Below, piece after piece: positions 1 through 8,843 of a stretch of 42,274 nt of DNA. Numbering within the stretch: the first letter of the stretch is position 1; the number at the start of each line of letters is the position of its first letter. Source of the stretch: an uncultured Sphingomonas sp. (GTDB lineage Bacteria; Pseudomonadota; Alphaproteobacteria; Sphingomonadales; Sphingomonadaceae); NCBI GenBank assembly GCA_913774925.1, contig CAJYKB010000005.1:1-42274 (forward strand), given 5' to 3'. Below the pieces are notes generated by a model that saw only the letters and a list, made by a program, of their open reading frames with translations, was not told the DNA's origin and did not search any database. Both the position numbers and the translations under genes were made by a program.

Positions 1-618
1 GGCGTTGACGACGACCAGCACCGGGGTGGTCGGGCAGCGTCCCGCCGCGATCAGCTGCTGAGTGACGGTCGCGGCGGCGGCGCGCCCCATGTAGACCGCG
101 AGCGTGGTGTCGCGCGCGGCCAGCGTATCCCAGTCGAGATCGAGCGGAACGCCCGCCTGCGCATGCGCGGTGACCAACGTCAGGCGTCGCGCAAGTCCCC
201 GCAGTGTCAGGCTGACACCCGCCGCGGCGGCGGCGGCGCTGGCCGCGGTGATCCCGGGACAGATGCGCGCCGGGATTCCGGCGGCGGTGCAGGCGGCGAC
301 TTCCTCCGCGCTGCGCCCGAAGATCGCCGGATCGCCGCCCTTCAGCCGCACCACGCGCCGGCCCTCGCGCGCGGCGGCGACGATCAGCGCGTCGATCGTC
401 GCCTGGTCCTTCGAATGGCGTCCCGATCTTTTGCCGACGCCGACGCGCTCGGCCGCGGCGGGGATCAGGTCGAGTACGCCGGCCCCGACCAGCGCGTCGT
501 AGAATACGATGTCCGCGGCCGCGATCAGCCGCGCGGCCTTGCGCGTCAGCAGGTCCGGGTCGCCGGGACCGGCGCCGACCAGCCAGACCATGCCGGCGGG
601 GAAGTCGTCATGCGGCAT
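1..618 (-). CDS. cobA: Uroporphyrinogen-III C-methyltransferase, 3' end cut by window edge
   Basis: The enzyme transfers two methyl groups from S-adenosylmethionine to uroporphyrinogen III, giving precorrin-2, the precursor of siroheme. I translated 206 codons from the ATG at 616-618; the frame runs off the left edge. Family motifs are visible: VGAGPGDPDLL near the start, GKRSGRHSKDQATID, RLKGGDPAIFGR, and DWDTLAARDTTLAVYMG near the cut end. The start lies inside the end of nasA (11-bp overlap) with an AGGAGAA ribosome site just upstream, so the two are probably translationally coupled. Siroheme is the cofactor of NirB in the same cluster, which explains the location. Whether a C-terminal CysG-like domain follows is unknown; a plain CobA/SUMT is the simplest reading. 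Confidence 0.93.
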   Translation of the reverse strand, partial: MPHDDFPAGMVWLVGAGPGDPDLLTRKAARLIAAADIVFYDALVGAGVLDLIPAAAERVGVGKRSGRHSKDQATIDALIVAAAREGRRVVRLKGGDPAIFGRSAEEVAACTAAGIPARICPGITAASAAAAAAGVSLTLRGLARRLTLVTAHAQAGVPLDLDWDTLAARDTTLAVYMGRAAAATVTQQLIAAGRCPTTPVLVVVNA

Positions 619-3199
619 GGATGTTCTCCTGGGCAAGCAGGCGGGCGAGCGCGGGGCGGCACGATCCGCAATTGGTGCCCGCCCCGATCGCGGCGCCGAT
701 GGCGGCGACGTCGACCAGCTGCCGGTCGCGCACCGCGGCGACGATGGTGTTAAGGCCGATGTCGAAACAGGCGCAGACGATCGGCCCGCGGTCGACCTGC
801 ACCCCCGGCGCGCGGCCGGCGAGGACAATAGGCGCGGCCTGTTCCGCGCTCAGCTGGGCGATCAGCCAGTCGCGCGTCGGCAGCTCCCCGCGTTCCGTCA
901 GGAACAGCGCCGCGACGAGGCGCCCGTCGCGCAGCACCGCCACGCGGCGCGTGCCGCGCGCGCGGTCGACCGCCTCGACGCGCTCGCCCGAAGGCAGGCA
1001 GGCGTCGAGCCGAAGCGGGTCGCCGTTGCCCGCCAGTTCCCACAGGCTGCCCGCCGGCACCGCCACCCGCGTCGCCCACAGGCAAGTGGGCCGCACCTCC
1101 GGCTCCCCCGCGAGGAGCAGGAACCCCCGCCACCGCGTCGTGACCGCGGCGATGCTGGCGGGGGTGGACTTGAAGCCGGGCTGGCCGGAGACAGGATCGG
1201 TCAGCGGGCGCGGCAACAGGCCGGTGCGCCCGCCGCTCGCGGTCCGGTCGGTCCAGTGGATCGGCACGAACAGCTCGCCCGCGCGCTGCGCATCGGTGAC
1301 GCGGGCGCGGTACAGGCTGTCGCCCTGCGGCGTCGCGACGCGGGCCAGGCCGCCGTCGACGATCCCCAGCCGCGCCGCGTCGTCCGGATGCACCTCGACC
1401 AGCGGTTCCTCACGGTGCCGCGCCAGCCGGGGCGCGAGCCCGGTGCGCGTCATTGTATGCCAATGGTCGCGGTAGCGCCCGGTGTTGAGCGTGAGCGGCC
1501 AGTCCCTGAGCGGCGCGGCCAGCGGTTTCTGCGCCACCGGCATGAGCCGCGCGCGACCGTCCGGGGTCGGGAAACGGCCGTCGGCGAACGGTGTCCCGCC
1601 CCAGCGGAACGGCGTCATCGCGTCATAATCGGCGTTGCCGCCCCCGGCACGTCCCGCCAGCGAGAACAGCCGTTCGCCGTCATTCCGATAGCTCGACAGC
1701 CGGACGTGCTCCCGCCAGATGTCGGCGGGGCGGTCATAGGCGAACGCGGTCTTCCACCCCATCCGTTGCGCCACCTCCTTCACGATCCACCAGTCGGGCT
1801 TCGCGTCGCCGGGCAGCGGGAAGATCGCGCGCTGCCGGCTGATCGTGCGGTCCGAATTGGTGACGGTGCCGTCCTTCTCGCCCCAGGCCGCCGCCGGCAG
1901 GCGGACATGCGCGAAGGCGCCGGTATCGGTGTCCGCCATCACATCGCTGACCACGACGAAGGGACAGGCCGCCAGTGCCTCGCGCACGCGCGCCGCGTCG
2001 GGCATCGAGACGGCGGGGTTGGTCGCCATGATCCACAGCGCCTTGATCCGGCCCTCGCCGATGCTCCGGAAGAGATCGACCGCCTTCAGCCCCGGCTTCT
2101 CCGCGATCGTCGGCGACGCCCAGAAGCGCTGGACGCGCGCGCGATTGTCCTCGGCGAAGTCCATATGCGCGGCGAGCGTGGAGGCGAGCCCGCCGACCTC
2201 GCGGCCGCCCATCGCGTTGGGCTGGCCGGTGATCGAGAAGGGCTGAGCGCCGGGCTTGCCGATGCGCCCGGTGGCGAGATGGACGTTGAGGATCGCATTG
2301 ACCTGATCGGTGCCGGTCAGCGACTGGTTCACGCCCTGGCTGAACAGGGTGACGGTGCGCGGGGTCGCTGCGAACAGCTCGTAGAAGCGGCGCAAATCGG
2401 CGACCGCGACGTCGCAGGTGCGGGCGACCGACCACAGGTCGCTCCCCGCCGCCACCCGGTCCCAGAAGTCGTCGGGGGTCGCGACATGATCGGCGAGGAA
2501 GGCGGTATCCAGCACGCCCGCATCGCGGCACCATGCGAGCAACCCGTTCATCAGCGCGACGTCGCTGCCGGGGCGGATCGCGAGGTGGAGGTCGGCCTGC
2601 TCCGCGGTTTCGGTGCGGCGCGGATCGATGACGACCAGCTTCGCGCCCGCATCGGAGCGCGCACGGATGCGCTGATAGACGATCGGATGGCACCAGGCGG
2701 TGTTCGATCCGACCAGCACGATCAGGTCGGCGGCGTCGAGATCGTCGTAGGTGGCGGGGACGATGTCCTCGCCGAACGCGCGCATGTGCCCCGCCACCGC
2801 GCTGGACATGCACAGCCGCGAATTGGTGTCGATATTGGCGGTGCCGATGAAGCCCTTCATCAGCTTGTTGGCGACGTAATAATCCTCGGTCAGCAGCTGC
2901 CCCGAGACGTAGAAGGCGACGCTGCCGGGGCCGTGCCGCGCGATGGTATCGCGAAAGCGGCGGGCGACCTGCGTCAGCGCCTTGTCCCACGTTGCGCGGC
3001 GCTTGCCGATCATGGGGGTGAGCAGGCGGCCGTCGAGGCCGACCGTCTCGCCCAGATGCGTCCCCTTGGAACACAGCCTGCCGCGGTTGGCGGGGTGGTC
3101 AGGGTCGCCCGCGATGTCGACGCTGCGCTCGCCTGTCGGGGTGGCGACGATGCCGCAGCCGACGCCGCAATAGGCGCAGGTGGTACGGATCATGGTCAC
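608..3199 (-). CDS. nasA: Assimilatory nitrate reductase catalytic subunit
   Basis: This cytoplasmic molybdenum enzyme reduces nitrate to nitrite. The 863-aa product starts with a [4Fe-4S] motif (CAYCGVGCG, Cys at about 8, 11 and 15, with a further Cys in RLCSKG). The long bis-MGD molybdopterin oxidoreductase body follows, then the dinucleotide-binding domain. The C-terminal tail is a BFD-like [2Fe-2S] domain (CACFDIG at about 808 and NCGSCRP near 842), which is typical of NasA and absent from respiratory NapA. There is no Tat signal, in keeping with the cytosol. The start is GTG at 3199 or ATG at 3193; I chose GTG because a GGAGGGG sequence sits about 5-7 bases before it. That ribosome site lies inside the neighbouring inverted repeat. 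The end overlaps cobA. Confidence 0.95.
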   Translation of the reverse strand: MTMIRTTCAYCGVGCGIVATPTGERSVDIAGDPDHPANRGRLCSKGTHLGETVGLDGRLLTPMIGKRRATWDKALTQVARRFRDTIARHGPGSVAFYVSGQLLTEDYYVANKLMKGFIGTANIDTNSRLCMSSAVAGHMRAFGEDIVPATYDDLDAADLIVLVGSNTAWCHPIVYQRIRARSDAGAKLVVIDPRRTETAEQADLHLAIRPGSDVALMNGLLAWCRDAGVLDTAFLADHVATPDDFWDRVAAGSDLWSVARTCDVAVADLRRFYELFAATPRTVTLFSQGVNQSLTGTDQVNAILNVHLATGRIGKPGAQPFSITGQPNAMGGREVGGLASTLAAHMDFAEDNRARVQRFWASPTIAEKPGLKAVDLFRSIGEGRIKALWIMATNPAVSMPDAARVREALAACPFVVVSDVMADTDTGAFAHVRLPAAAWGEKDGTVTNSDRTISRQRAIFPLPGDAKPDWWIVKEVAQRMGWKTAFAYDRPADIWREHVRLSSYRNDGERLFSLAGRAGGGNADYDAMTPFRWGGTPFADGRFPTPDGRARLMPVAQKPLAAPLRDWPLTLNTGRYRDHWHTMTRTGLAPRLARHREEPLVEVHPDDAARLGIVDGGLARVATPQGDSLYRARVTDAQRAGELFVPIHWTDRTASGGRTGLLPRPLTDPVSGQPGFKSTPASIAAVTTRWRGFLLLAGEPEVRPTCLWATRVAVPAGSLWELAGNGDPLRLDACLPSGERVEAVDRARGTRRVAVLRDGRLVAALFLTERGELPTRDWLIAQLSAEQAAPIVLAGRAPGVQVDRGPIVCACFDIGLNTIVAAVRDRQLVDVAAIGAAIGAGTNCGSCRPALARLLAQENIHAA

Positions 3200-3204
3200 T
3201 CGAG

Positions 3205-3301
3205 CCCCTCCCCTTTAGGGGAGGGGTTGGGGGTGGGGCGGGCCTCGCAGAGACTTACGCTCGTCACTCCCCCACCCCAACCCCTCCCCTGAAGGGGAGG
3301 G
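3205..3301. repeat. Intergenic inverted repeat pair, C/G-rich
   Basis: Two near-identical arms (3205-3238 and 3268-3301) face each other across a spacer of about 30 bases. Each arm is itself a small hairpin of the form CCCCTCCCCTTTAGGGGAGG followed by a G-rich tail. It fills the 118-bp gap between nirD and nasA. As RNA it can fold into one long stem or two short ones, so it may tune nasA level relative to nirBD; its outer G-rich edge also supplies the nasA ribosome-binding sequence. Repeats of this kind are common between genes in sphingomonads. Confidence 0.85.
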
Positions 3302-3317
3302 ACTCTGAAGGCGCGGA

Positions 3318-3656
3318 TCACGCCGCAGCCTTCAGCGTCGACGCGCGGCAGATCAGCACGCGTCCGCCGCTGATCTTCACCGGCACGACGGGGGTGCAGC
3401 CCTTGTCCTCCCCCAGCGCCTCGCCCGTGGTCAGCGAGATGCGCCAATTGTGCAGCGGGCACGCCACCGCGCCGCCGTGGACGATCCCCTGACTCAGCCG
3501 CCCGTGCTTGTGCGGGCAGCGGTCGAGCAGGGCGAAGACCCTGTTTTCGCCGGTGCGGAAGACGGCGATATCGTCACCCCCCTCGACCTGCACCGTACGA
3601 CTGCCGCGCACCGGAATTTCGGCGACCCACCCGATGTCGAGCCATTCCCCCGTCAT
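3318..3656 (-). CDS. nirD: Nitrite reductase (NADH) small subunit
   Basis: This is the small subunit of the cytoplasmic NADH-dependent nitrite reductase that makes ammonium. The 112-aa product is a single Rieske-type domain. Both ligand pairs are present: CPHKH around residues 46-50 and CPLH around 66-69, so it should bind a [2Fe-2S] cluster. Some NirD proteins, such as the enterobacterial ones, have lost these ligands, so this is the cluster-bearing kind. Its ATG overlaps the nirB stop in an ATGA junction, which indicates translational coupling and equal production with NirB. It is followed by an inverted repeat and then nasA. Confidence 0.94.
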   Translation of the reverse strand: MTGEWLDIGWVAEIPVRGSRTVQVEGGDDIAVFRTGENRVFALLDRCPHKHGRLSQGIVHGGAVACPLHNWRISLTTGEALGEDKGCTPVVPVKISGGRVLICRASTLKAAA

Positions 3657-6133
3657 GCCATCTCTCCTACCGGCTGGAAGCGCGCCATCGGTGCGTGGAT
3701 CTCCCGCTCCTCCCCCGCGACGCGCGCGGCCCAGGGGTCCTCCTGCGAGAAGCTCTGCGAGTGGAAGAAGCGGTGGGCGAGCGCGGCGCGCGCATCGTCG
3801 TCGGGGAGCAGCCGGGACTGGATATAGGCGAGCCCGACCCGCTCGATCCACGGCGCGGTCCGCTCCAGATAGCGCGCCTCCTCGCGGTAGAGCTGGATGA
3901 AGGCGGCGCACATCTCCATCGCCTCGGCCTCGGTCGCGACCTTGCACAGCAGGTCGGTGGCGCGGACCTTGATCCCGCCGTTGCCGCCGACATGCAGCTC
4001 GTAGCCGCTGTCGACGCAGACCACGCCGAAGTCCTTGATCGTCGCCTCGGCACAGTTGCGCGGGCAGCCGCTGACCGCGATCTTGAACTTGTGCGGCATC
4101 CACGACCCCCAGGTCGCGCGCTCCAGCTTGACGCCGAGCCCGGTCGAATCCTGCGTGCCGAAACGGCACCATTCGGACCCGACGCAGGTCTTCACGGTGC
4201 GCAGGGACTTGCCGTACGCATGGCCGCTGACCATCCCCGCCGCGTTCAGATCGGCCCAGACCGCGGGCAGATCCTCCTTCCTGATGCCGAAGATGTCGAG
4301 CCGCTGGCCGCCGGTGACCTTCACCATCGGCGCGTTGAACTTCTCGACCACGTCGGCGATCGCGCGCAACTCCTTCGGGCTGGTGATCCCGCCCCACATC
4401 CGCGGCACGACCGAATAGGTGCCGTCCTTCTGGATGTTGGCGTGCATGCGCTCGTTGACGAAGCGGCTCTGCTGGTCGTCGACATAGTCGCCGGGCAGCG
4501 CGCAGAGCAGGTAATAGTTGAGCGCGGGGCGGCACGACGAACAGCCGTCGGGCGTCGACCAGTGCAGTTTCTGCATCACCTCGGGGATCGAGCGCATGTC
4601 CTGCGCCACGATCTCGCGCCGGACGTCGTCGTGGCCGAAGCTGGTGCACTTGCACATGGTCTTCGCACCCGCCTCCACCTCGTCGCCCAGGGTGAGCGCG
4701 AGCAATGTCTCGACCAGCCCGGTGCACGAGCCGCAGCTCGCCGATGCCTTGCAGGTGGCGCGGACCGCGTCGAGGCTGTGCGCGCCCCTGGCGATGCAGG
4801 AGACGACCTGCCCCTTGGTGACGCCGTTGCAGCCGCAGATCTCCGCCGTGTCGGAGAGCGCCGCAACGGCCGCCTTAGGGTCCGCGGCGGCGCCCCCCCG
4901 GGCGAACGCCTGGCCGAAGATCAGCGCGTCGCGGATGTCGCCGACGCTCTCCCCCTTGCGGAGCAGGTCGAAATACCAGTTGCCGTCCGCGGTATCGCCG
5001 TACAGCACCGCGCCGACGATGCGGTCATCCTTCACCACGACGCGCTTGTAGATGCCGCGGCTGGCATCGCGCAGCACGATGTCCTCCGCGCCGTCGCCGC
5101 CGGAAAAGTCGCCCGCGGAGAAGACATCGAGCCCGGCGACCTTCAGCTTGGTGGAGGTGGGCGCGGGGCGATAGCCGCTGGGCGCCCCCACCAGCCCGTC
5201 CGCAAGCGCGCGGCACATGTCCCACAGCGGCGCGACCAGGCCGTACACCTGACCGTCATGCTCGACGCATTCGCCGACCGCCAGGATCGCGGGGTCGCTG
5301 GTGACCATGTGATCGTCGACGCGAATGCCGCGCCCGACGTCCAGCCCGGCCGCGCGCGCCAGCGCCACCGCCGGGCGGATGCCGACCGCCATGACGACCA
5401 GATCGGCCGGGATCGCGGTCCCGTCCTTCAGCCGCACCGCCGCCACGCGGCCGGCGCCGACGATCTCGGCGGTGTCGGCGCCGGTCAGGATCGTCTGCCC
5501 GCGCGCCTCCAGCGCGGTCTTCAGCAGCCAGCCCGCCGCCTCGTCCAGCTGCCGCTCCATCAGCGTCGGCATGATGTGGAGCACGGTGACCTTCATGCCG
5601 CGCAGCGTCAGCCCGTGCGCCGCCTCAAGCCCCAGCAACCCGCCGCCGATAACCACCGCGCTCCCGCCGCGCGACGCCGCCGCGAGCATGACGTCGACGT
5701 CGTTCATGTCGCGGAAGCTGATGACGCCGGGCAGGTCATTGCCCGGCACCGGGATCATGAAGGGGTCGGACCCGGTCGCGATCAGCAGCCGGTCGTATGC
5801 GAGCGTCAGTCCGCTGCGGCTGGTCACCGTCCGCGCCGCGCGATCGATCGCGACGACCGGATCGCCGCTCAGGAGCGTGATGGCGTTGTCGGCATACCAG
5901 TCGAGCCCGTTGAGGACGATGTCGTCGAAGGTCTTCTCGCCCGCCAGCACCGGCGACAGCATGATGCGGTTGTAGTTCACCAGCGGTTCGGCGCCGACGA
6001 TGGTGACGCGGTAGCGGCCGGCGTCGCGCGCCAGCAGCTCCTCGACCGCGCGGCACCCGGCCATGCCGTTGCCGATGACGATCAGGTGCTCGCGCGTGTC
6101 GCCGGCCGGCGACGGGATCGGTTCGTGTTTCAT
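3653..6133 (-). CDS. nirB: Nitrite reductase (NADH) large subunit
   Basis: The enzyme reduces nitrite to ammonium with six electrons from NADH. The 826-aa product is full length. An FAD/NAD(P)-binding reductase domain comes first (VIGNGMAGCRAVEEL from about residue 19, GGGLLGLEAAHG further on). Next is a BFD [2Fe-2S] domain (CGCNGVTKG near 431, CKASASCGSC after it) and a second short Cys-rich unit (CKC, CSSC). The sulfite/nitrite reductase half follows, with siroheme-[4Fe-4S] ligands in CVGSEWC near 649-655 and CPRNC near 689-693. The ATG at 6133 has a GAGG ribosome site and lies 25 bases after narK, so narK-nirB-nirD reads as one operon. Siroheme comes through CobA. Confidence 0.96.
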   Translation of the reverse strand: MKHEPIPSPAGDTREHLIVIGNGMAGCRAVEELLARDAGRYRVTIVGAEPLVNYNRIMLSPVLAGEKTFDDIVLNGLDWYADNAITLLSGDPVVAIDRAARTVTSRSGLTLAYDRLLIATGSDPFMIPVPGNDLPGVISFRDMNDVDVMLAAASRGGSAVVIGGGLLGLEAAHGLTLRGMKVTVLHIMPTLMERQLDEAAGWLLKTALEARGQTILTGADTAEIVGAGRVAAVRLKDGTAIPADLVVMAVGIRPAVALARAAGLDVGRGIRVDDHMVTSDPAILAVGECVEHDGQVYGLVAPLWDMCRALADGLVGAPSGYRPAPTSTKLKVAGLDVFSAGDFSGGDGAEDIVLRDASRGIYKRVVVKDDRIVGAVLYGDTADGNWYFDLLRKGESVGDIRDALIFGQAFARGGAAADPKAAVAALSDTAEICGCNGVTKGQVVSCIARGAHSLDAVRATCKASASCGSCTGLVETLLALTLGDEVEAGAKTMCKCTSFGHDDVRREIVAQDMRSIPEVMQKLHWSTPDGCSSCRPALNYYLLCALPGDYVDDQQSRFVNERMHANIQKDGTYSVVPRMWGGITSPKELRAIADVVEKFNAPMVKVTGGQRLDIFGIRKEDLPAVWADLNAAGMVSGHAYGKSLRTVKTCVGSEWCRFGTQDSTGLGVKLERATWGSWMPHKFKIAVSGCPRNCAEATIKDFGVVCVDSGYELHVGGNGGIKVRATDLLCKVATEAEAMEMCAAFIQLYREEARYLERTAPWIERVGLAYIQSRLLPDDDARAALAHRFFHSQSFSQEDPWAARVAGEEREIHAPMARFQPVGEMA

Positions 6134-6158
6134 CGCATGATCCTCGGAAAAAAGCTGC

Positions 6159-7400
6159 TCAGATCCGCACGCCGTCGGCCGCGCCCCACTGGCGTCGCCA
6201 GCTGCCCTTCACCGCCGCCAGTCCGGCCAGCGCCGCCAGCGCCATCGCGGCGAAGATCAGGAAACCGGGCGCGAAGCTGCCGGTCCACTGCTTGGCGAGG
6301 CCGAGCGAGGACGCCAGGTAGAAGCCCCCCACCCCGCCGGCCATGCCGACCAGCCCGGTCATCACCCCGATCTCCGCCGCGAACCGCTGCGGCACCAGCT
6401 GGAAGACCGAGCCGTTGCCGACGCCCAGCGCCAGCATCGCGATGACGAACAGCGTCACCGACGCCTCGAACGAGGTGACGGTCGCGACGCCGCCGAGCGC
6501 GATCGCGGCGAGCAGGAACACCGCCATCAGCGCCTTCACCCCGCCGACCCTGTCGGCCAGCGCGCCGCCCATCGGCCGCACCAGCGAGCCCGCGAAGACG
6601 CACGCGGCCGTCGCATAGCCGGCATGGATCGTCGACAGCCCGAACCGGTCGGTGAAGTAGATCGGCAGGCTGGCCGCCAGCCCGACGAACCCACCGAACG
6701 TGACGGCGTAGAAGCCCATCAGCCACCAGGCGTCGCGCTGGCGCAGCGGGCTGAGATACTCGGCGAGCCGCTTCGGCGCGGGCGCATTCGGCGCATCCTT
6801 CGCCAGGACGAGGTAGAGCGCGAAGACGATCGTCAGGGGAATGCAGGCGAGCCCCAGCACCGCGTTCCAGCCGAACAGCCTGGCGAGCGCGGGCGCGAAC
6901 AGCGCGGCCAGCACCGTCCCCGAATTGCCCATGCCGGCCAGGCCCATCGCCTTGCCCTGATGCTCGGGCGGATACCAGCGGCTGGCGAGCGGCAGCGCGA
7001 TCGCGAACGACGCGCCGGCGAACCCCAGCACGACGCCCAGCGCCAGCGTGCCGGCGAAGCTGGTCACCCCCATCGCCCAGGCGACGAACAGCCCGGCGAT
7101 GACGATGATCTGGCTGATCGCGCCCGACCGTTTCGGCCCGATGCGATCGACCAGCAGCCCGTTGACGACGCGCAGGATCGCGCCGGCCAGCGTCGGCACC
7201 GCGACCATCAGCCCCTTCTGCGCCGGGGTCAGCGCCAGCGTCCGGGCAATTTCGGGCGCGAGCGGGCCCAGCAGCACCCACACCATGAAGGCAAGGTCGA
7301 AATAGAGGAAGGCCGCGAACAGCGTGGGGGTGTGCCCGCTGCGCCAGAAGCCGCCGTCCTTCGTCGTGTCCCTGGGTTCGCTCCAGAATGCCGTTGCCAT
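6159..7400 (-). CDS. narK: NarK/NasA-type nitrate/nitrite MFS transporter
   Basis: This inner-membrane transporter brings nitrate into the cell. The 413-aa product has the twelve hydrophobic segments of the major facilitator superfamily and glycine-rich segments like those of the nitrate/nitrite porter family (GLAGMGNSGT in the first half, GMAGGVGGFY in the second). It is the first structural gene behind the leader attenuator, so control of this transcript governs nirBD, nasA and cobA too. The ATG at 7400 is preceded by AAGGGGA at suitable spacing. Uptake rather than nitrite export is inferred from the purely assimilatory neighbours. Confidence 0.93.
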   Translation of the reverse strand: MATAFWSEPRDTTKDGGFWRSGHTPTLFAAFLYFDLAFMVWVLLGPLAPEIARTLALTPAQKGLMVAVPTLAGAILRVVNGLLVDRIGPKRSGAISQIIVIAGLFVAWAMGVTSFAGTLALGVVLGFAGASFAIALPLASRWYPPEHQGKAMGLAGMGNSGTVLAALFAPALARLFGWNAVLGLACIPLTIVFALYLVLAKDAPNAPAPKRLAEYLSPLRQRDAWWLMGFYAVTFGGFVGLAASLPIYFTDRFGLSTIHAGYATAACVFAGSLVRPMGGALADRVGGVKALMAVFLLAAIALGGVATVTSFEASVTLFVIAMLALGVGNGSVFQLVPQRFAAEIGVMTGLVGMAGGVGGFYLASSLGLAKQWTGSFAPGFLIFAAMALAALAGLAAVKGSWRRQWGAADGVRI

Positions 7401-7429
7401 CGCCCGTCCCCTTGGCAGAGCCAGAAATG

Positions 7430-7478
7430 AAAAAAGCCGCCAGGACGGCGACCCTCGTCGGGTGCGTCCTGGCGGCTT
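7430..7478 (-). terminator. Intrinsic terminator in the narK leader (attenuator)
   Basis: Reading the minus strand, a perfect 14-bp stem (AAGCCGCCAGGACG pairing with CGTCCTGGCGGCTT; arms 7465-7478 and 7434-7447) is followed at once by a run of six U (7435-7430). The loop itself can add an inner ACCC/GGGT stem. It lies only about 30 bases before the narK ATG and downstream of nasS, so transcription entering from nasTS or from a leader promoter would stop here unless antitermination occurs. Confidence 0.93.
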
Positions 7479-7526
7479 CGTTGCCTCGTCGGATGCCGGC
7501 GGTGCCGGCGCTTCCGTCAGCGGGAA

Positions 7527-7585
7527 CCTCCCCGGCGCTGGAGAGGCGTGTCGCTGCTATCTCGTGCCCGACGCCATTGCCGGGC
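7527..7585 (-). promoter_or_regulatory. ANTAR target: two hexaloop hairpins in the narK leader RNA
   Basis: In RNA order, hairpin P1 (7585-7566) is GCCCGGC-AAUGGC-GUCGGGC and hairpin P2 (7546-7527) is CCUCUCC-AGCGCC-GGGGAGG. Both have 7-bp stems, with one G-U pair each, and six-base loops with A at position 1 and G at position 4. That is the known signature recognised by ANTAR-domain antiterminators, which bind both loops as a dimer. The linker is 19 bases. The terminator starts 48 bases after P2, so P2 does not directly overlap it. I could not identify the antiterminator pairing. The gene for the matching ANTAR protein, nasT, lies just upstream. Confidence 0.88.
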
Positions 7586-7646
7586 GACCATCAAGCTGCC
7601 CGATTCGCGGCTGCAGCGCAAGAGGCTTTCGCAGGTGCAGCAATCC

Positions 7647-8843
7647 TCAAGGGAATGCCGCGAGATAACCCGCGATGTCGTCAGGATCGAAGGCGCGGCG
7701 ATCGAAGAACTGATCGTTGCCCAGCACCAGCCGCCCCTGCGTCGACCCGGCGCCGATCGGCTCGCCCAGCGCGCCCTCCAGCTTCGACGACGCGCCGGGC
7801 AGCACCGCACCGGACCCGGCCAGCGCCGCGCGGTACAGATCGGGGCGGAAGGTGCCGATCGCGACCGCCGCCTCGCCCGCGTCATAGGCGCGCCGGTCCC
7901 ACCGCGTCATCTGCGAATAGAGCCAGGCCGCCTGGCTGCGCCACGGGAAGTTCGCCGCCTCGCGATACTGGAACATGAAATCGGGATAATGGACCGGCGT
8001 GCCCCCGGCGACCAGCCGGACGAGGTCGGTGATAGCGCGCAGGATCGCGTCGACCGGCGCATCCAGATAGGCGGGGCGCGCCAGGATCGCCGCGCTGTCC
8101 TCCACCGTGTCGGCGCGGACGAAATGCGCCGCCGCGGCGTGGAGCGCCCGGATCAGCCGGCGGGTGGCATCGGCGCGCTCCTCCGCCACCTCGGTGCGCA
8201 TCGCCAGCACCTTCTCGACCCCGCGTCGCCAGATCTGCGCGGTGGCGAGCGCGATCCGCCCGACCCCGCGATCGACCGCGATCGAGTTCCACGGCTCACC
8301 CACGCAGATGCCGTCGACGTCCCCCGCCGCCAACGCGTCCGCGGCGAAGGGAGGGCTGGTGACGACGATGTCGACATCCTCGTCCGGCCGGACACCGACC
8401 CCGGCCAGCCAGTAGCGCAGCATGTAATTGTGACTGGAATAGCGATGCACCACACCGAAGCGCAGCCGCCGCCGCTGCGCCACCGCGCGCAGCGCGGCAC
8501 CGACCGCATGCGGGTCGCCCAGCGTATCGCCCAGCCCGCACGCCTCGCCCAATTCGCGCGAAAAGGTGACGGCATTGCCGTTCAGTCCCAGCACGAACGG
8601 CACCGCCATCGCCGCCGCGGGCCGGTCGCGCCCCAGCGCGGTGGCGATGGCGAGCGGTGCGACCATGTGCGCGGCGTCGGTATGACCGTACAGCAGCCGG
8701 TCGCGCACCGTCGCCCAGGTGACGTCCCGCACCAAGTCGAGCGCCAGCCCCTGCTCTTCGGCGAAACCGAGTTCGCGCGCCAGGATCGGCAGCGCCGCGT
8801 CGACCAGCGGCAGGAAGCCGATGCGAAAACCCTGTGTGCTCAT
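7647..8843 (-). CDS. nasS: Nitrate/nitrite sensor protein NasS, partner of NasT
   Basis: NasS is a cytoplasmic relative of the NrtA/CmpA substrate-binding proteins. In characterised systems it holds NasT inactive until nitrate or nitrite binds. The 398-aa product starts directly with the domain (FRIGFLPLVDAALP at residues 6-19) and has no signal peptide or lipobox, which separates it from a transport-binding protein. The family motif VGEPWNS is present. No ABC permease or ATPase gene is nearby, which also argues for a sensor. The ATG at 8843 overlaps the nasT stop (ATGA), so NasT and NasS are made together. The stop lies about 60 bases before the leader hairpins of narK. Confidence 0.92.
   Translation of the reverse strand: MSTQGFRIGFLPLVDAALPILARELGFAEEQGLALDLVRDVTWATVRDRLLYGHTDAAHMVAPLAIATALGRDRPAAAMAVPFVLGLNGNAVTFSRELGEACGLGDTLGDPHAVGAALRAVAQRRRLRFGVVHRYSSHNYMLRYWLAGVGVRPDEDVDIVVTSPPFAADALAAGDVDGICVGEPWNSIAVDRGVGRIALATAQIWRRGVEKVLAMRTEVAEERADATRRLIRALHAAAAHFVRADTVEDSAAILARPAYLDAPVDAILRAITDLVRLVAGGTPVHYPDFMFQYREAANFPWRSQAAWLYSQMTRWDRRAYDAGEAAVAIGTFRPDLYRAALAGSGAVLPGASSKLEGALGEPIGAGSTQGRLVLGNDQFFDRRAFDPDDIAGYLAAFP

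Noticed and set aside
509..3292. A 927-codon open frame on the plus strand opposite nasA
   Set aside because: It is antisense to a clear nasA, has an Arg/Ala/Asp-rich composition typical of GC-rich shadow frames, and shows no known motif. The same applies to other long frames opposite nirB, the TonB receptor and the dehydrogenases.
3318..4727. Long minus-strand frame that reads through nirB into nirD
   Set aside because: Only its last 112 codons are nirD; the rest is an out-of-frame reading of nirB, and the ATGA overlap gives a proper nirD start.
7479..7526. Antiterminator helix pairing with the narK terminator
   Set aside because: I looked for a segment complementary to the terminator arm in the 48-base spacer and found only short GC matches, so no alternative structure is claimed.
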